Source: Streptomyces sp. A0958
Lineage (GTDB): Bacteria; Actinomycetota; Actinomycetes; Streptomycetales; Streptomycetaceae
Length of the DNA: 53,842 bases
Assembly: GCF_004795035.1 (NCBI RefSeq)
Contig: NZ_SSBK01000041.1
Span: 1-53,842, forward strand
Direction of reading: 5' to 3'
Part shown: in pieces, positions 27,090 through 35,480 of the stretch
How the letters are laid out: each line of letters opens with the position of its first letter
Numbering within the stretch: the stretch's first letter is position 1
Made by a program: the position numbers and the translations under genes
The notes under the pieces: model-generated
What the model was told of the DNA's origin: nothing
Seen by the model: only the letters and a program-made list of their open reading frames with translations
Databases searched by the model: none

Positions 27090-28384
27090 TGGACGACTTC
27101 GACTGGCCCGACCTGGCCCGACGTTTCGGGACCCCCGCCTATGTGTACGACGGCGACGCACTGGCCCGGCAGATCACCGGCCTGCGCGAGGCGCTCCACC
27201 CGGACCTGGAGATCTTCTTCTCGCTGAAGTCCAACCCCAACCCGGCCGTCTACGGCATCCTGCACGCGCACGGCGCGCGGGCCGAGGTCTCCTCGCTGGC
27301 CGAGCTGACCACGGTGCTCGCGGCGGGCACCGCACCCCGGGACATCCTCTTCCTCGGGCCCGGCAAGAGCGAACGCGAACTCGCCGCCTGCATCGACAAC
27401 GGGCTCTACGCGATCGTCTGCGAGTCCTTCCAGGAACTGGCCGACATCGACCGCCTCGCCGCCGAACGTGACGTACGCCAGCGCGTCATGCTGCGCGTCA
27501 ACCCCGCCTACTCGGCCTCCGGTTCACGGTTGACGATGGGCGGCAAGCCCCGGCAGTTCGGCATCGACGAGGCCGCCGTGCTCGAGGCCGGCGACCTCGT
27601 CGCACGGCACCCGAACGTCGACCTCGCCGGCATCCAGGCCTACCTGGGCACCCGGATTCTGGACGCGGACGTGGTGGTGGGCAACACCACGTACATCCTC
27701 GACCTGAGCGAACGCGTCAGCGCGGCGCTCGGCATCCGCCTCGACGTGGTCGACGTGGGCGGCGGCCTCGGGGTGCCCTACTTCGACGGCGAGGAGGAGT
27801 TCGACCTCAAGGCCCTCCAGGCCGAGCTGAACCCGCTGCTCGACACCTTCCGTGCCGCCCACCCCGGGACCCGGCTGATCATGGAGTCGGGCCGCTACCT
27901 CACCGCGGACGCCGGCACTTATGTGGTGGGGGTCCGGTACACCAAGGAGTCCATGGGGGAGCGGTTCGCCGTCACCGACGGCGGAACGCACCACCACATG
28001 GCGGCCGTCGGCATCGGCTCCTTCGTCAAACGCAACTTCCCGATCGAGCTGCTCGCGCACGGGGACGGGGACGGGCGCGGGCGCGGGGATAGCCACGGGG
28101 ACTCCGGCGGCGTGGCGGAGCCGGAGGCCGGCACCGGACGCTGGACGGTCACCGGACCGCTGTGCACCCCCAATGACACCATCGGCAAGAAGGTCGCACT
28201 GCCCGCCCTGAACCCCGGGGACCTGCTCGGGGTGCGGCGGTCGGGGGCCTACGGACCCTCCGCGTCCCCGGTGCTCTTCCTCAGCCACGGCTATCCGGCC
28301 GAGGTCCTCGTGACGGGCGGCGAGGCCCGCCTCATCAGGGAACGCGACACCACGGACGACCTGCTCGCCAAATACCGGCCGTGA
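27086..28384 (+). CDS. PLP-dependent decarboxylase, fold type III (BtrK-like, acts on aminoacyl-ACP)
   Basis: 432 residues. The PLP lysine is in FFSLKSNPNP (about residue 48). Further landmarks are GPGKSERELA, MGGKPRQFGIDE, VGGGLGVPYF, ESGRYLTADAG, GGTHHHMAAV, GPLCTPNDTIGKKV and SGAYGPSASPV. Several of these are shared, from memory, with BtrK, the L-glutamyl-BtrI decarboxylase of butirosin, more than with diaminopimelate decarboxylase. It should decarboxylate an amino acid while attached to the ACP, giving 4-aminobutyryl-ACP if the substrate is glutamate. A Gly/Asp/Arg-rich insert at 28062-28140 interrupts a surface loop. Start ATG 27086 (ATGA overlap), or 27089. Confidence 0.88.
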   Translation: MMDDFDWPDLARRFGTPAYVYDGDALARQITGLREALHPDLEIFFSLKSNPNPAVYGILHAHGARAEVSSLAELTTVLAAGTAPRDILFLGPGKSERELAACIDNGLYAIVCESFQELADIDRLAAERDVRQRVMLRVNPAYSASGSRLTMGGKPRQFGIDEAAVLEAGDLVARHPNVDLAGIQAYLGTRILDADVVVGNTTYILDLSERVSAALGIRLDVVDVGGGLGVPYFDGEEEFDLKALQAELNPLLDTFRAAHPGTRLIMESGRYLTADAGTYVVGVRYTKESMGERFAVTDGGTHHHMAAVGIGSFVKRNFPIELLAHGDGDGRGRGDSHGDSGGVAEPEAGTGRWTVTGPLCTPNDTIGKKVALPALNPGDLLGVRRSGAYGPSASPVLFLSHGYPAEVLVTGGEARLIRERDTTDDLLAKYRP

Positions 28385-28460
28385 CCGCACCGGCCGCACA
28401 AGCACCCGCACCCGCACTTGAAATCCGACCGACGTCATCGCGCCACGAGGAGCCCGACCC

Positions 28461-28724
28461 ATGGACCGCTCGCAGACCATCGCCCGACTCCGGGACACGC
28501 TCGCCGAAGTCCTGGACAAGGAGATCCCCGTACTCACCGAGGAGACGCGGCTGTTCGAGGACCTCGCCCTGGACTCCACCAGCGTCATCGAGATGCTGAT
28601 GGTCATGGAGGACACCATGGGCCTGGAAATCGACCCGGAGGAGCTGGAGCCGGAGGTGTTCGCCACCGTCGGCAGCATCACCGACTACGTGCTGTCCATG
28701 TCGGCCGCCCCCGCGACGAGCTGA
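28461..28724 (+). CDS. Acyl carrier protein (BtrI-like position)
   Basis: 87 residues, acidic, with the phosphopantetheine serine at about residue 39 in LALDSTSVIEML, preceded by TRLFEDL. GAGGAG lies upstream of the ATG. It follows the ATP-grasp and decarboxylase genes, so it probably carries the amino acid for decarboxylation. It needs the phosphopantetheinyl transferase encoded later in the operon or a general one. Its helix II region differs clearly from the second ACP at 36304, arguing for separate partners. Confidence 0.92.
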   Translation: MDRSQTIARLRDTLAEVLDKEIPVLTEETRLFEDLALDSTSVIEMLMVMEDTMGLEIDPEELEPEVFATVGSITDYVLSMSAAPATS

Positions 28725-28727
28725 CCC

Positions 28728-29672
28728 GTGCCCCTCACCTCCACCGCGGCCCGCCGGCCGGACCGCGGCCACCCCGGCGCGGCGATGCGGGTGCGCCGCC
28801 CCGCCGGGCGGCTCTTCGCGGAACGGCGCCGCGACCCCGGCCCCGTCGAGCACCGGTACCTGAGCGACCTGCTCGACGCGGCCGGTGAGGGCCCCGGAGC
28901 CGCCGCCCTCGCCGGCGCCCGGTCCAACGACAACACGTACACCCGGATGACCGCCGAGCTGCTCGGCGACCTGGCGGAGCCCCTGCCGCCGCTGGACCGC
29001 ATGGTGCTCGCCTACGCACTGCCCGATCCCGCGGTCCGGGAACTCGCCGGGTGCGGCATCGCCGACCTGTGCGCCGGCGACCCCGACGTGTTCTCCGTGT
29101 CCGGGCAGGGGGCGGGCGCGCCCTTCACCGCGCTGCGCATCCTCGCCGCCGGGCACGACGAGGGCGTGCCGGCCGACGGCGGCTGCCTGGTCTTCGACCA
29201 GCGCACCGGGCCGCTCACCCGGCTGTGGCCCGGCGCCGTCGCCGGGGCCGACTCCGTCGTCCTGCTGCACACCACCACGGCGGGCGGACGTCCGCTGCGC
29301 TTCCTGCACGACGCCCCGGCCCCGGACCCGGCGGCCGCGCTGGCCGGGGTGGCCCGCTCCTTCCCGGCCGACCACCTGTTCCTCGGGCCCGGACTGGCCG
29401 CTGCGGTGGACGGGTCCCGGACCGGGACCGGAGTGGCTGTTGCGGCGGGTGGGTACCGGCCCGGGCCCGGACTGGCCCATGCGGCGGACGCGTCCCGCGC
29501 CGGGACCGGCGAGGTCCACCCGGTGGCGGACCTCCTGCCGTGCACCGGGCTGTGGCACGCCGCCGCCCGGTACTGGGACCACCCAGGGCCGCTGCTGCTC
29601 GCGCAGACGGACCCCGTGTCCGGCCGGCTGTACGCGGCCGGGTTCGGTGCCGGGGACGGACCGGGCCGGTGA
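28728..29672 (+). CDS. Thiolase-fold-like protein lacking the nucleophilic cysteine
   Basis: 314 residues. The segment DVFSVSGQGAGAPFTALRIL aligns with the nucleophile elbow of KASIII enzymes but has Gly/Gln where the Cys should be. No recognisable C-terminal His/Asn motifs follow, and the C-terminal third is low-complexity. It therefore looks like a degenerate half-KASIII, perhaps a structural partner of the neighbouring KASIII proteins. A 26-residue tandem repeat (GPGLAAAVDGSRTGTG then GPGLAHAADASRAGTG) lies at 29385-29540. The GTG start comes 3 bases after the ACP stop and the end overlaps the next gene (GTGA). A later ATG at 28785 is possible. Confidence 0.65.
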   Translation: MPLTSTAARRPDRGHPGAAMRVRRPAGRLFAERRRDPGPVEHRYLSDLLDAAGEGPGAAALAGARSNDNTYTRMTAELLGDLAEPLPPLDRMVLAYALPDPAVRELAGCGIADLCAGDPDVFSVSGQGAGAPFTALRILAAGHDEGVPADGGCLVFDQRTGPLTRLWPGAVAGADSVVLLHTTTAGGRPLRFLHDAPAPDPAAALAGVARSFPADHLFLGPGLAAAVDGSRTGTGVAVAAGGYRPGPGLAHAADASRAGTGEVHPVADLLPCTGLWHAAARYWDHPGPLLLAQTDPVSGRLYAAGFGAGDGPGR

Positions 29673-30607
29673 CGACCGCGATCTCCGCGGTGGCCATGCG
29701 GGTGCCGCCCGTCCGGGAGCCGGTCGGCGACATCCTGGCCAGGGCCGGCCGCTCGGCCGCCGAACAGCGCATGCACCAGCGGGTGTACGGGCTGCGCGAC
29801 ACCCGCGTGCTGGCCGGGGACGAGACCTTCGAGGACCTGCTCGCCGGCGCCGGTACCGAAGCGCTGCACGGCCACCGGCCCGATCTGGTGCTGTACGGCC
29901 ACACCGTGCTGACCCAGAGCATGGCCTACCGGCCCGGGTTCGCCCGGCGGCTCGGCGAACGCCTCGGCGCACCCGGCGTGCCCGTCCTCGGGATCACCCA
30001 GACCGCCTGCACCTCGGTGCTGCACGGCATCGACCTGGCGTCGCGCTGGCTGCGCGGGCCCGGCCGGGCCGGGCAGCGGGTCCTCGTGCTCGGCGGCGAC
30101 CAGGGGTCGGTGTCCGACGCGATACGGATCATCCCCGGGGTCACCGTCGCCGGGGACGGTGCGGCGGCCGTCGTCGTGCACCGGGGCACGGACCGCTACG
30201 CCTACCTGGGCGGCGCCCGCGCCAAGGACACCCGCTTCCACCGCAACATGGCGATGGAGGCCGAGGAGCGCCGGTTCTTCGGCCCGGCCACCGAGGCGGG
30301 CGCCGTCGACGTGGTGGGCGCGGCGGTGGCGGCCGCCGGTCTCGCGCTCGCGGACATCGACTGGATCCTGCCGCACCACAACAACGCCATGTTCTGGCGG
30401 GGTTTCGCGCGGACCACCGGCTTCCCCCGGGACCGGATCGCGCTGGACCTGCTGGCGGAGTACGGCCATGTCTTCGGGATCGACGGGCTGCTCGCGCTGG
30501 AACACCTCGACCGCTCGGGCCGCCTGCCGACGGGCGGCCGCGGGGTGCTCGTCGCCCTGGGCCAGGGCGCGTACTTCAGGGCCGCCGTCATCGAACGCAA
30601 GGAGTGA
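29669..30607 (+). CDS. KASIII-like 3-oxoacyl-ACP synthase (second)
   Basis: 312 residues. The presumed nucleophile is Cys114 in TQTACTSVLHG, with His236/237 in LPHHNNAMFW. The usual Asn motif is replaced by YGHVFGIDG, so His267 stands in the third catalytic position as in the first KASIII. An N-terminal region RVPPVREPVGDILAR is family-like. Two KASIII genes in one operon may act at different steps (chain initiation versus acyl transfer) or form a heterodimer. The GTG start overlaps the upstream gene by four bases. Confidence 0.85.
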   Translation: MTTAISAVAMRVPPVREPVGDILARAGRSAAEQRMHQRVYGLRDTRVLAGDETFEDLLAGAGTEALHGHRPDLVLYGHTVLTQSMAYRPGFARRLGERLGAPGVPVLGITQTACTSVLHGIDLASRWLRGPGRAGQRVLVLGGDQGSVSDAIRIIPGVTVAGDGAAAVVVHRGTDRYAYLGGARAKDTRFHRNMAMEAEERRFFGPATEAGAVDVVGAAVAAAGLALADIDWILPHHNNAMFWRGFARTTGFPRDRIALDLLAEYGHVFGIDGLLALEHLDRSGRLPTGGRGVLVALGQGAYFRAAVIERKE

Positions 30608-30609
30608 AC

Positions 30610-31275
30610 GTGCCCGACGTGTCAGCGTGCCGCGAACTGGGCCACCGCAAGGGGCTGGCCGCGGGCCTCGCGGCCGTACTCGACGGCCTGCCCCTGCAGG
30701 AGGCGGCGCCGCGCGGACTGGTCGCCGTCCCCCGCTGGACCGGCCCCGCGGACGCCGTACCGGTGCCCCTGCCCCTCGTCCACGGCGAGGGCGTCGAGGT
30801 GCTGCGGATCGACGGGCCGGCCGGCCCCGGCCTGACCGGGACGCGCGCCGCGGCGCTGGCCGCAGTGCGCCTCGGCGTACTGGACCAGCTGCTGGACCTG
30901 GCCGTCGAGCGCCTCAGACACCGCGAGTTCGGCGGGACCCCGATCATCGAACGGCAGCTGGTCACGGGGGAGATCGCCGACCTGGTCACCGAGGCCGAGG
31001 AGCTGGCGGCGGCCCTGGAACGGGCGGACGACGGGGTGCCGCCCGCGGTGAGCGTGGCCTGGCACGAGCGGCTGGACGCGCTGGGCTGGCGCGTCGCGAT
31101 GTTCTTCGGCGCCGAGGGCTACATCACCGACCATCCGGCCCGCAGCGTCCATGTGGCCGCCGTCGTGGCCAATGTGTGCGTGGCCCAGGCCTCCGACGGC
31201 CACCCCGTCTCGCCCACCCCGTCCGTCTCGCCCACCCCCTCCGCCCTGTCCGTCCCGCAGGAGGCGCCGTGCTGA
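30610..31275 (+). CDS. Half-size acyl-CoA dehydrogenase-like protein (C-terminal domain only)
   Basis: 221 residues. The region from RLGVLDQLLDLAVERLRHRE and FGGTPIIERQLVTGEIADLV to WRVAMFFGAEGYI resembles the C-terminal four-helix domain of acyl-CoA dehydrogenases. The N-terminal and middle beta domains are missing and no catalytic Glu is apparent. It lies directly before, and overlaps by seven bases, a full acyl-CoA dehydrogenase, so it may be a non-catalytic partner in a heteromeric enzyme. Such pairs are known in actinobacterial steroid degradation. The C-terminus has a VSPTPS direct repeat. The similarity is weak and judged by eye. Confidence 0.55.
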   Translation: MPDVSACRELGHRKGLAAGLAAVLDGLPLQEAAPRGLVAVPRWTGPADAVPVPLPLVHGEGVEVLRIDGPAGPGLTGTRAAALAAVRLGVLDQLLDLAVERLRHREFGGTPIIERQLVTGEIADLVTEAEELAAALERADDGVPPAVSVAWHERLDALGWRVAMFFGAEGYITDHPARSVHVAAVVANVCVAQASDGHPVSPTPSVSPTPSALSVPQEAPC

Positions 31276-32411
31276 TCACCCTGGACGACCGGCTGCGCGC
31301 CCTGCGGGGCGCCACCGCGGAGATCGCCGCGCAGCTGCGCTCCCACGCCCTGGCCGTGGACGCGGACCCGGCGCGGATGGAGCCGTATCTGCGGCTGGAG
31401 GCCTTCGACCTGATCCGCCGGGCGACCACCCCGGACCGCTTCGGCCCCGGACCGCTCCGGCTGGATGGCCATGTCTACGACCAGCGCAGCTGCCTGGAGC
31501 GGGTCGTCTCGACCGTGGAGCTGGCCCGCGGGGACGCCGGCATGCTGCTCTCCTGCCCGGGGCCCGCGCTGGCGGGCATCCTCCTGGACGAGCTGGGCGA
31601 CGAGGAGCAGCAACGCCGGTTCCACGAGCGGCTGTCCGACGGTGCGACCTGGTCCTTCTTCGCCATGACGGAGCCGGCCAGGGGCAACGACGCGAGCGCC
31701 CTGGAGACCCGTCTGGTGCCGGACGGCACGGACCTCCACCGGCTGCACGGCACCAAGCGGTACGTCGGCAACGGCTCGCGCGGCGGTGTCGGTGTCGTCT
31801 TCGCCCGGACCGGACGCGGCCCGCTGTCCATCCGGGCCGCCCTCGTCGAGCCGCCGGCGCCCGGCTACCGGGGCGAGAGCCTGGACATGGTCGGACTGCG
31901 CGGCGCCAGGCTGAGCGAGATCACGCTCGACGGGCTGCCCGTGGAGCGGGACATGCTGCTCGGCGCACACAAGCCCCCCACGCGCAGGGGGCTGTGGGGG
32001 GCCGTCCGCACCTTCCACCACATGCGGGCCCAGGTGGCCGCGATGGCCGTGGGCACCGGCCTCGCCCTGCACGAACTGGTCGTCACCCACCGCCCGGGCG
32101 CCCCCGGCGCCGACGAGGTCCTCGACCGGCTGGAGGCGTGCAGACAGCTGGTGTACGCGGCGGGCGACGCCGTCGACCGGGCACCGGACTCGGCCCGGAT
32201 GCCCTCACTGGCCAAGCTCGGCGCGACCCGGCAGGCCATCGAGGTGAGCCGGTGGGCGGTGCGGTCGCTCGGCCCCGCCGCGCTCGTGGAGCACCCGCTG
32301 CTGGAAAAGTGGCGGCGCGACGTGTGCGGTCTCGAGTTCATGGAGGGGACCACCAACATCCAGCGGGAGCACATCGCCAGGAGCCGGCTGAGAACGCGGA
32401 GCGCGGCATGA
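31269..32411 (+). CDS. Acyl-CoA/acyl-ACP dehydrogenase
   Basis: 380 residues. Landmarks are WSFFAMTEPARGNDASAL (FAD-binding region), the mid-domain GTKRYVGNGSRGGVGV, and FMEGTTNIQREHIAR at the end, where Glu359 is the expected catalytic base. Enzymes of this type remove hydrogens alpha-beta to a thioester; in natural-product operons they act on ACP-bound substrates, for example prolyl carriers in pyrrole pathways. Here it could desaturate an aminoacyl- or acyl-ACP intermediate. Start GTG 31269, overlapping the half-size partner; its end overlaps the next gene (ATGA). Confidence 0.88.
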   Translation: MLITLDDRLRALRGATAEIAAQLRSHALAVDADPARMEPYLRLEAFDLIRRATTPDRFGPGPLRLDGHVYDQRSCLERVVSTVELARGDAGMLLSCPGPALAGILLDELGDEEQQRRFHERLSDGATWSFFAMTEPARGNDASALETRLVPDGTDLHRLHGTKRYVGNGSRGGVGVVFARTGRGPLSIRAALVEPPAPGYRGESLDMVGLRGARLSEITLDGLPVERDMLLGAHKPPTRRGLWGAVRTFHHMRAQVAAMAVGTGLALHELVVTHRPGAPGADEVLDRLEACRQLVYAAGDAVDRAPDSARMPSLAKLGATRQAIEVSRWAVRSLGPAALVEHPLLEKWRRDVCGLEFMEGTTNIQREHIARSRLRTRSAA

Positions 32412-33541
32412 GCGGCGCCCGCCTCGCCGTGGAGGCGACGGCCCTCGCGGAGGACCCCCTCGGCCCGCCGCGCTACCAGGACGTCGGCGCGGCGGTTCGG
32501 GGGCCGCTCGTCGACGTGGCCCGCCATGTGCGAAGCCTGGGCGTCCCGGCGGAAGGACTGTGCATGGTCGCCGACCCGCTGACCAGCACGGCAGATCTCG
32601 CCGTGACGGCGCTCGGGCGGCTCGGCCCGCCGCCCGGCGGCGCGGAGACGCTCGTCCTGCTCCAGTCCGGGTACGACCAGGAGCACCACACCGTGCCGCT
32701 ACCCCGGATCTCGCACGAGACCCCGTGGGAGTTCACCGAGGAGTTCGGCGTCAGCCACGCCACCGGACTCGGCGGCTGCGCCGATGTGTTCGGTCTGCTC
32801 GCCGAGGTGCTGCCGCCGGGCGGCCGGGCCACCGTGCTGATCGCCGACCACTCCGAGTACGGCTTCGCCCCGGCGCTGCCCAGCGGCGTCGTCGTCGCCG
32901 TCCGGGTGGTCCACGGCCCGGGCCCGTGGCGGCTGACGTCCGGCCGTGGCGCGCTGCCGTCCGCCGTCCCGGCCCGGTGGACCGGGACGGGCGGCTGGCC
33001 ACAGGTGCTCCGGCTGCTGGGGAGCATCGCGGAAGCAGCACCGTCCGCCCCGAGGGCGGGCCTGGTGGCGTCCGGTGCGTGCGATCGCGAGGCGTCGTCC
33101 GCCCTGAGGGCGGACCCGACCACGCCGGGAGCGGGCGTGCCAGGCATCGCGGGGCAGGCGGGACGCCCGGCCGCGCCAGGCGTAGCTGGGCAGACGGGAC
33201 GCCCGGAACATGCCTTGGCGTCGCAGGGCGCCGCGCCGGCGTCGTCGGATGCCGCGCCGGATGCCGGGCTGGACGCTGCCCCGGCTTCGCCGGCCGTCGC
33301 GCGGGATGCCGCCCTGGCTTCGCCGGACGCCGCCCAGGCCGACGCCCCGGCGTCGCCGGCCGTCGCGCCGGACGCGTCGCCGGATGCAATGCAGGCCGTC
33401 GCGCCGTTCGCCGCGCAGGCCCCCGCATCGTACGGACCGCTGCTACTGGCCGAAGCGGAGCGGACGGCCGACGGGCCCTGGCTGTTGCTGGAGCCGGCCC
33501 CCGGGGCCGGATCATCCCTGCGGACCGGGGGCGGCCGGTGA
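32408..33541 (+). CDS. Partial thiolase-like protein with long Ala/Pro/Ser disordered tail
   Basis: 377 residues. The first 190 contain TETLVLLQSGYDQEHHT-like and FGVSHATGLGGCADVFGLLA segments that resemble the first half of KASIII folds, with a Cys at the elbow. The His/Asn half is missing. From 33055 to 33440 the DNA is a degenerate array of short GCC/CCG/GTC units encoding A-S-P-D-A style repeats. Only a short tail (PYGPLLL-like) follows. No function assigned; a structural partner of the KASIII enzymes is possible. It overlaps both neighbours by four bases. Confidence 0.55.
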   Translation: MSGARLAVEATALAEDPLGPPRYQDVGAAVRGPLVDVARHVRSLGVPAEGLCMVADPLTSTADLAVTALGRLGPPPGGAETLVLLQSGYDQEHHTVPLPRISHETPWEFTEEFGVSHATGLGGCADVFGLLAEVLPPGGRATVLIADHSEYGFAPALPSGVVVAVRVVHGPGPWRLTSGRGALPSAVPARWTGTGGWPQVLRLLGSIAEAAPSAPRAGLVASGACDREASSALRADPTTPGAGVPGIAGQAGRPAAPGVAGQTGRPEHALASQGAAPASSDAAPDAGLDAAPASPAVARDAALASPDAAQADAPASPAVAPDASPDAMQAVAPFAAQAPASYGPLLLAEAERTADGPWLLLEPAPGAGSSLRTGGGR

Positions 33542-34968
33542 GCGCCGAACGCGGGGCGCCGTCCGGGGCCCCCGGTACCCGGGCGATCGCGCGGTTCGCC
33601 GCGCCGCTCGTGACCGGCAGCCTCGTCGGCCAGGGCGTGCAGTTCCTGGTGGTGACGGTGCTGGGTTCGCTGGGCGGCTCGGCGCTCTATCTGCGTGCCG
33701 TGTACGTCCCCGTGGCGTTCCTCTTCCTCGCCGTCAACACCGGCCTCGGCATCACGCTCCAGGTGCTCACGGCGCGCCGGACCGGCGCCGCACAGCCCGG
33801 GGCGGTCCCCGCGCTGCTCGGCTCCGTCGCCCGTATCGGACTGCTCGTGTACGTGGTCCTGGGCGCCGCCGTCGTGCTCGGCGCCGGCCCGCTGGCCGCG
33901 CTGATGGCGGTGCCGGAGGCGCAGCGCCCGGCGTTCACCGGCTTCCTCACGGTGATGACGCTCGTCAGCCCGCTGGGCATGACCGGCGAACTCGGCGCCG
34001 CGGTGCTGCGCGGAGTGGGCGCGACCGGCCGGAGCCTGCTGATCACCGCGGCCTCGGCGGCCGTCACCCTCACCTGCCTGACCGCGCTCACGCAGGGGCC
34101 GTACGCCTCCGTCCACGCCCTGCCCTGGTCGCTCGCGCTCGGCGGCGCGGTGGAGACCGCGGCGGCCCTGCTCCTGCTGCGGCGCCGCGGCCCGTTCCCG
34201 CTCCGGGACATCGCCCGCCGGGAGCCGGGCACCCTGCGCCCGGTGATGGGCATCGGGATGCCGGTCGCCGCGTCGGTCGCACTGCTCTTCGTCGTGGAGT
34301 TCCTCCTCCTGCGGGTCGTCGCGCCCTTCGGCGAGGCCGCGGTGGCGGGCTTCTCCCTCGCCTACACGGTGCAGGCGGTGTTCATCGTCCCCGCCATGAG
34401 CTACGCCTCGTCCGTCGCGATCCTGGTCAACCAGCGCCGGGCGGCCGGACACCCCGCGCAGGCGCGGGCGGTGATGCGCCGCGGTGCCGGCCTGATAGGG
34501 GCCTGTTACGGGGGCCTCACCCTGCTCCTGACCGTGGCGGGCCCCGGCGCGGTCGGCGCGCTGCCGCTGGACGGGGCGACCGAGGCGGAAGCCGTACGGT
34601 TCATGACCCTGGTCGGCCCCACCTTCGGCTGCACGGGCCTTGCCCTCGTCGCCCTCGGGGTCATGGAACAGACCGGGCGCGGCCCGGTCGCCATCGCCAT
34701 GAACACCCTGCACTTCGGCTGTGTGCTCGGCATCGGAGCGTGGGCGGCCCGGCACGAGGGCTCCACCGACGGCCTGTACGCCGTCCTCGCCGTCGGCGCG
34801 GTGATCGGCGCCCTGTTCTCCTGGCCGGTGGCCTGGCGGCTGGTCTACCGCGCCGAAGACAGCCAGGACAGCCAGGCCGCCCCGGACATCCCGGCCGCCG
34901 GATCATCCCCGCGCGGCCCCGAGCCGCGGCCGGCGGCCCCGGACGCGGTGCGGGGAGGGGAGTCGTGA
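33538..34968 (+). CDS. MATE-family transporter (probable product exporter)
   Basis: 476 residues with about 12 membrane segments, for example FAAPLVTGSLVGQGVQFLVV, VAASVALLFVVEFLLLRVVA and GLYAVLAVGAVIGALFSWPV. The C-terminal 45 residues are a soluble Pro/Ala tail. MATE antiporters export cationic or amphipathic small molecules, which would suit an amine-containing product. It is embedded in the biosynthetic operon with four-base overlaps on both sides, so export or self-resistance is the likely role. Confidence 0.85.
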   Translation: MSAERGAPSGAPGTRAIARFAAPLVTGSLVGQGVQFLVVTVLGSLGGSALYLRAVYVPVAFLFLAVNTGLGITLQVLTARRTGAAQPGAVPALLGSVARIGLLVYVVLGAAVVLGAGPLAALMAVPEAQRPAFTGFLTVMTLVSPLGMTGELGAAVLRGVGATGRSLLITAASAAVTLTCLTALTQGPYASVHALPWSLALGGAVETAAALLLLRRRGPFPLRDIARREPGTLRPVMGIGMPVAASVALLFVVEFLLLRVVAPFGEAAVAGFSLAYTVQAVFIVPAMSYASSVAILVNQRRAAGHPAQARAVMRRGAGLIGACYGGLTLLLTVAGPGAVGALPLDGATEAEAVRFMTLVGPTFGCTGLALVALGVMEQTGRGPVAIAMNTLHFGCVLGIGAWAARHEGSTDGLYAVLAVGAVIGALFSWPVAWRLVYRAEDSQDSQAAPDIPAAGSSPRGPEPRPAAPDAVRGGES

Positions 34969-35480
34969 GCATCCCGGAACGTCTGGCCGGGGCCTGGGCG
35001 GCCCTGCGGGGCGGCGGCCGCGGGGCCGGGCCTGTCCCGGTGCGGGTGGGGCCGGGCGCCGGGCCCGTCCCGGTGCGCGTCGGGCTGGACCTGCTGTCGG
35101 TCACCCGGTTCGAACGGATCGCCCGCCACCCGGGCGGACGGCGCATGGTCTTCCGGCCCGACGAACTCGTCTACGCCGAGAGCCTCGGCGAGGAGCGCAG
35201 GGCCGAGCACCTGGCCGGCCGGTTCTGCGCCAAGGAGGCCGTCGCCAAGGCCCTGGGCCACGGGCTGGGCCAAGGCCTCGGCTGGCGGGACATCGAGATC
35301 ACGCGCGACGGCCTCGGCGCGCCGGGCGCCCGCCTGCACGGACGGGCGCAGCACCTCGCCGACCTGCAGGGCGTGACCGGCGTCGTGCTGTCACTGAGTC
35401 ATCAAGACGGCCTGGCGGTCTGTGTCGCCGTGGCCCACGGGGCGTTCGGGCGCTCGCACAACCGGAGGAGAGAGACATGA
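34965..35480 (+). CDS. acpS: Holo-ACP synthase-type 4'-phosphopantetheinyl transferase
   Basis: 171 residues. AcpS motifs are GLDLLSVTRFE (metal-binding Asp near residue 42) and RFCAKEAVAKAL (Glu near 91), then LSLSHQDGLAVCVAVA. It transfers phosphopantetheine from CoA to carrier-protein serines, presumably the two ACPs of this operon. The catalytic core starts at about residue 38; before it is an unusual leader containing a tandem 11-residue repeat (AGPVPVRVGPG then AGPVPVRVGL), probably from replication slippage. The symbol refers to the enzyme type; the housekeeping copy is presumably elsewhere. Confidence 0.88.
   Translation: MSIPERLAGAWAALRGGGRGAGPVPVRVGPGAGPVPVRVGLDLLSVTRFERIARHPGGRRMVFRPDELVYAESLGEERRAEHLAGRFCAKEAVAKALGHGLGQGLGWRDIEITRDGLGAPGARLHGRAQHLADLQGVTGVVLSLSHQDGLAVCVAVAHGAFGRSHNRRRET

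Noticed and set aside
25398..27161. Minus-strand open frame over the ATP-grasp gene
   Set aside because: Shadow of the KASIII/ATP-grasp genes; no domain, Arg/Gln/His-rich composition.
33055..33440. Repetitive DNA resembling a CRISPR or satellite array
   Set aside because: Units are short, degenerate and coding in frame for Ala/Ser/Pro/Asp; no fixed repeat-spacer structure and no cas genes.
32473..34755. Minus-strand open frame of 760 codons
   Set aside because: Shadow of the thiolase-like and MATE genes; the plus-strand MATE has membrane segments and coupled starts.
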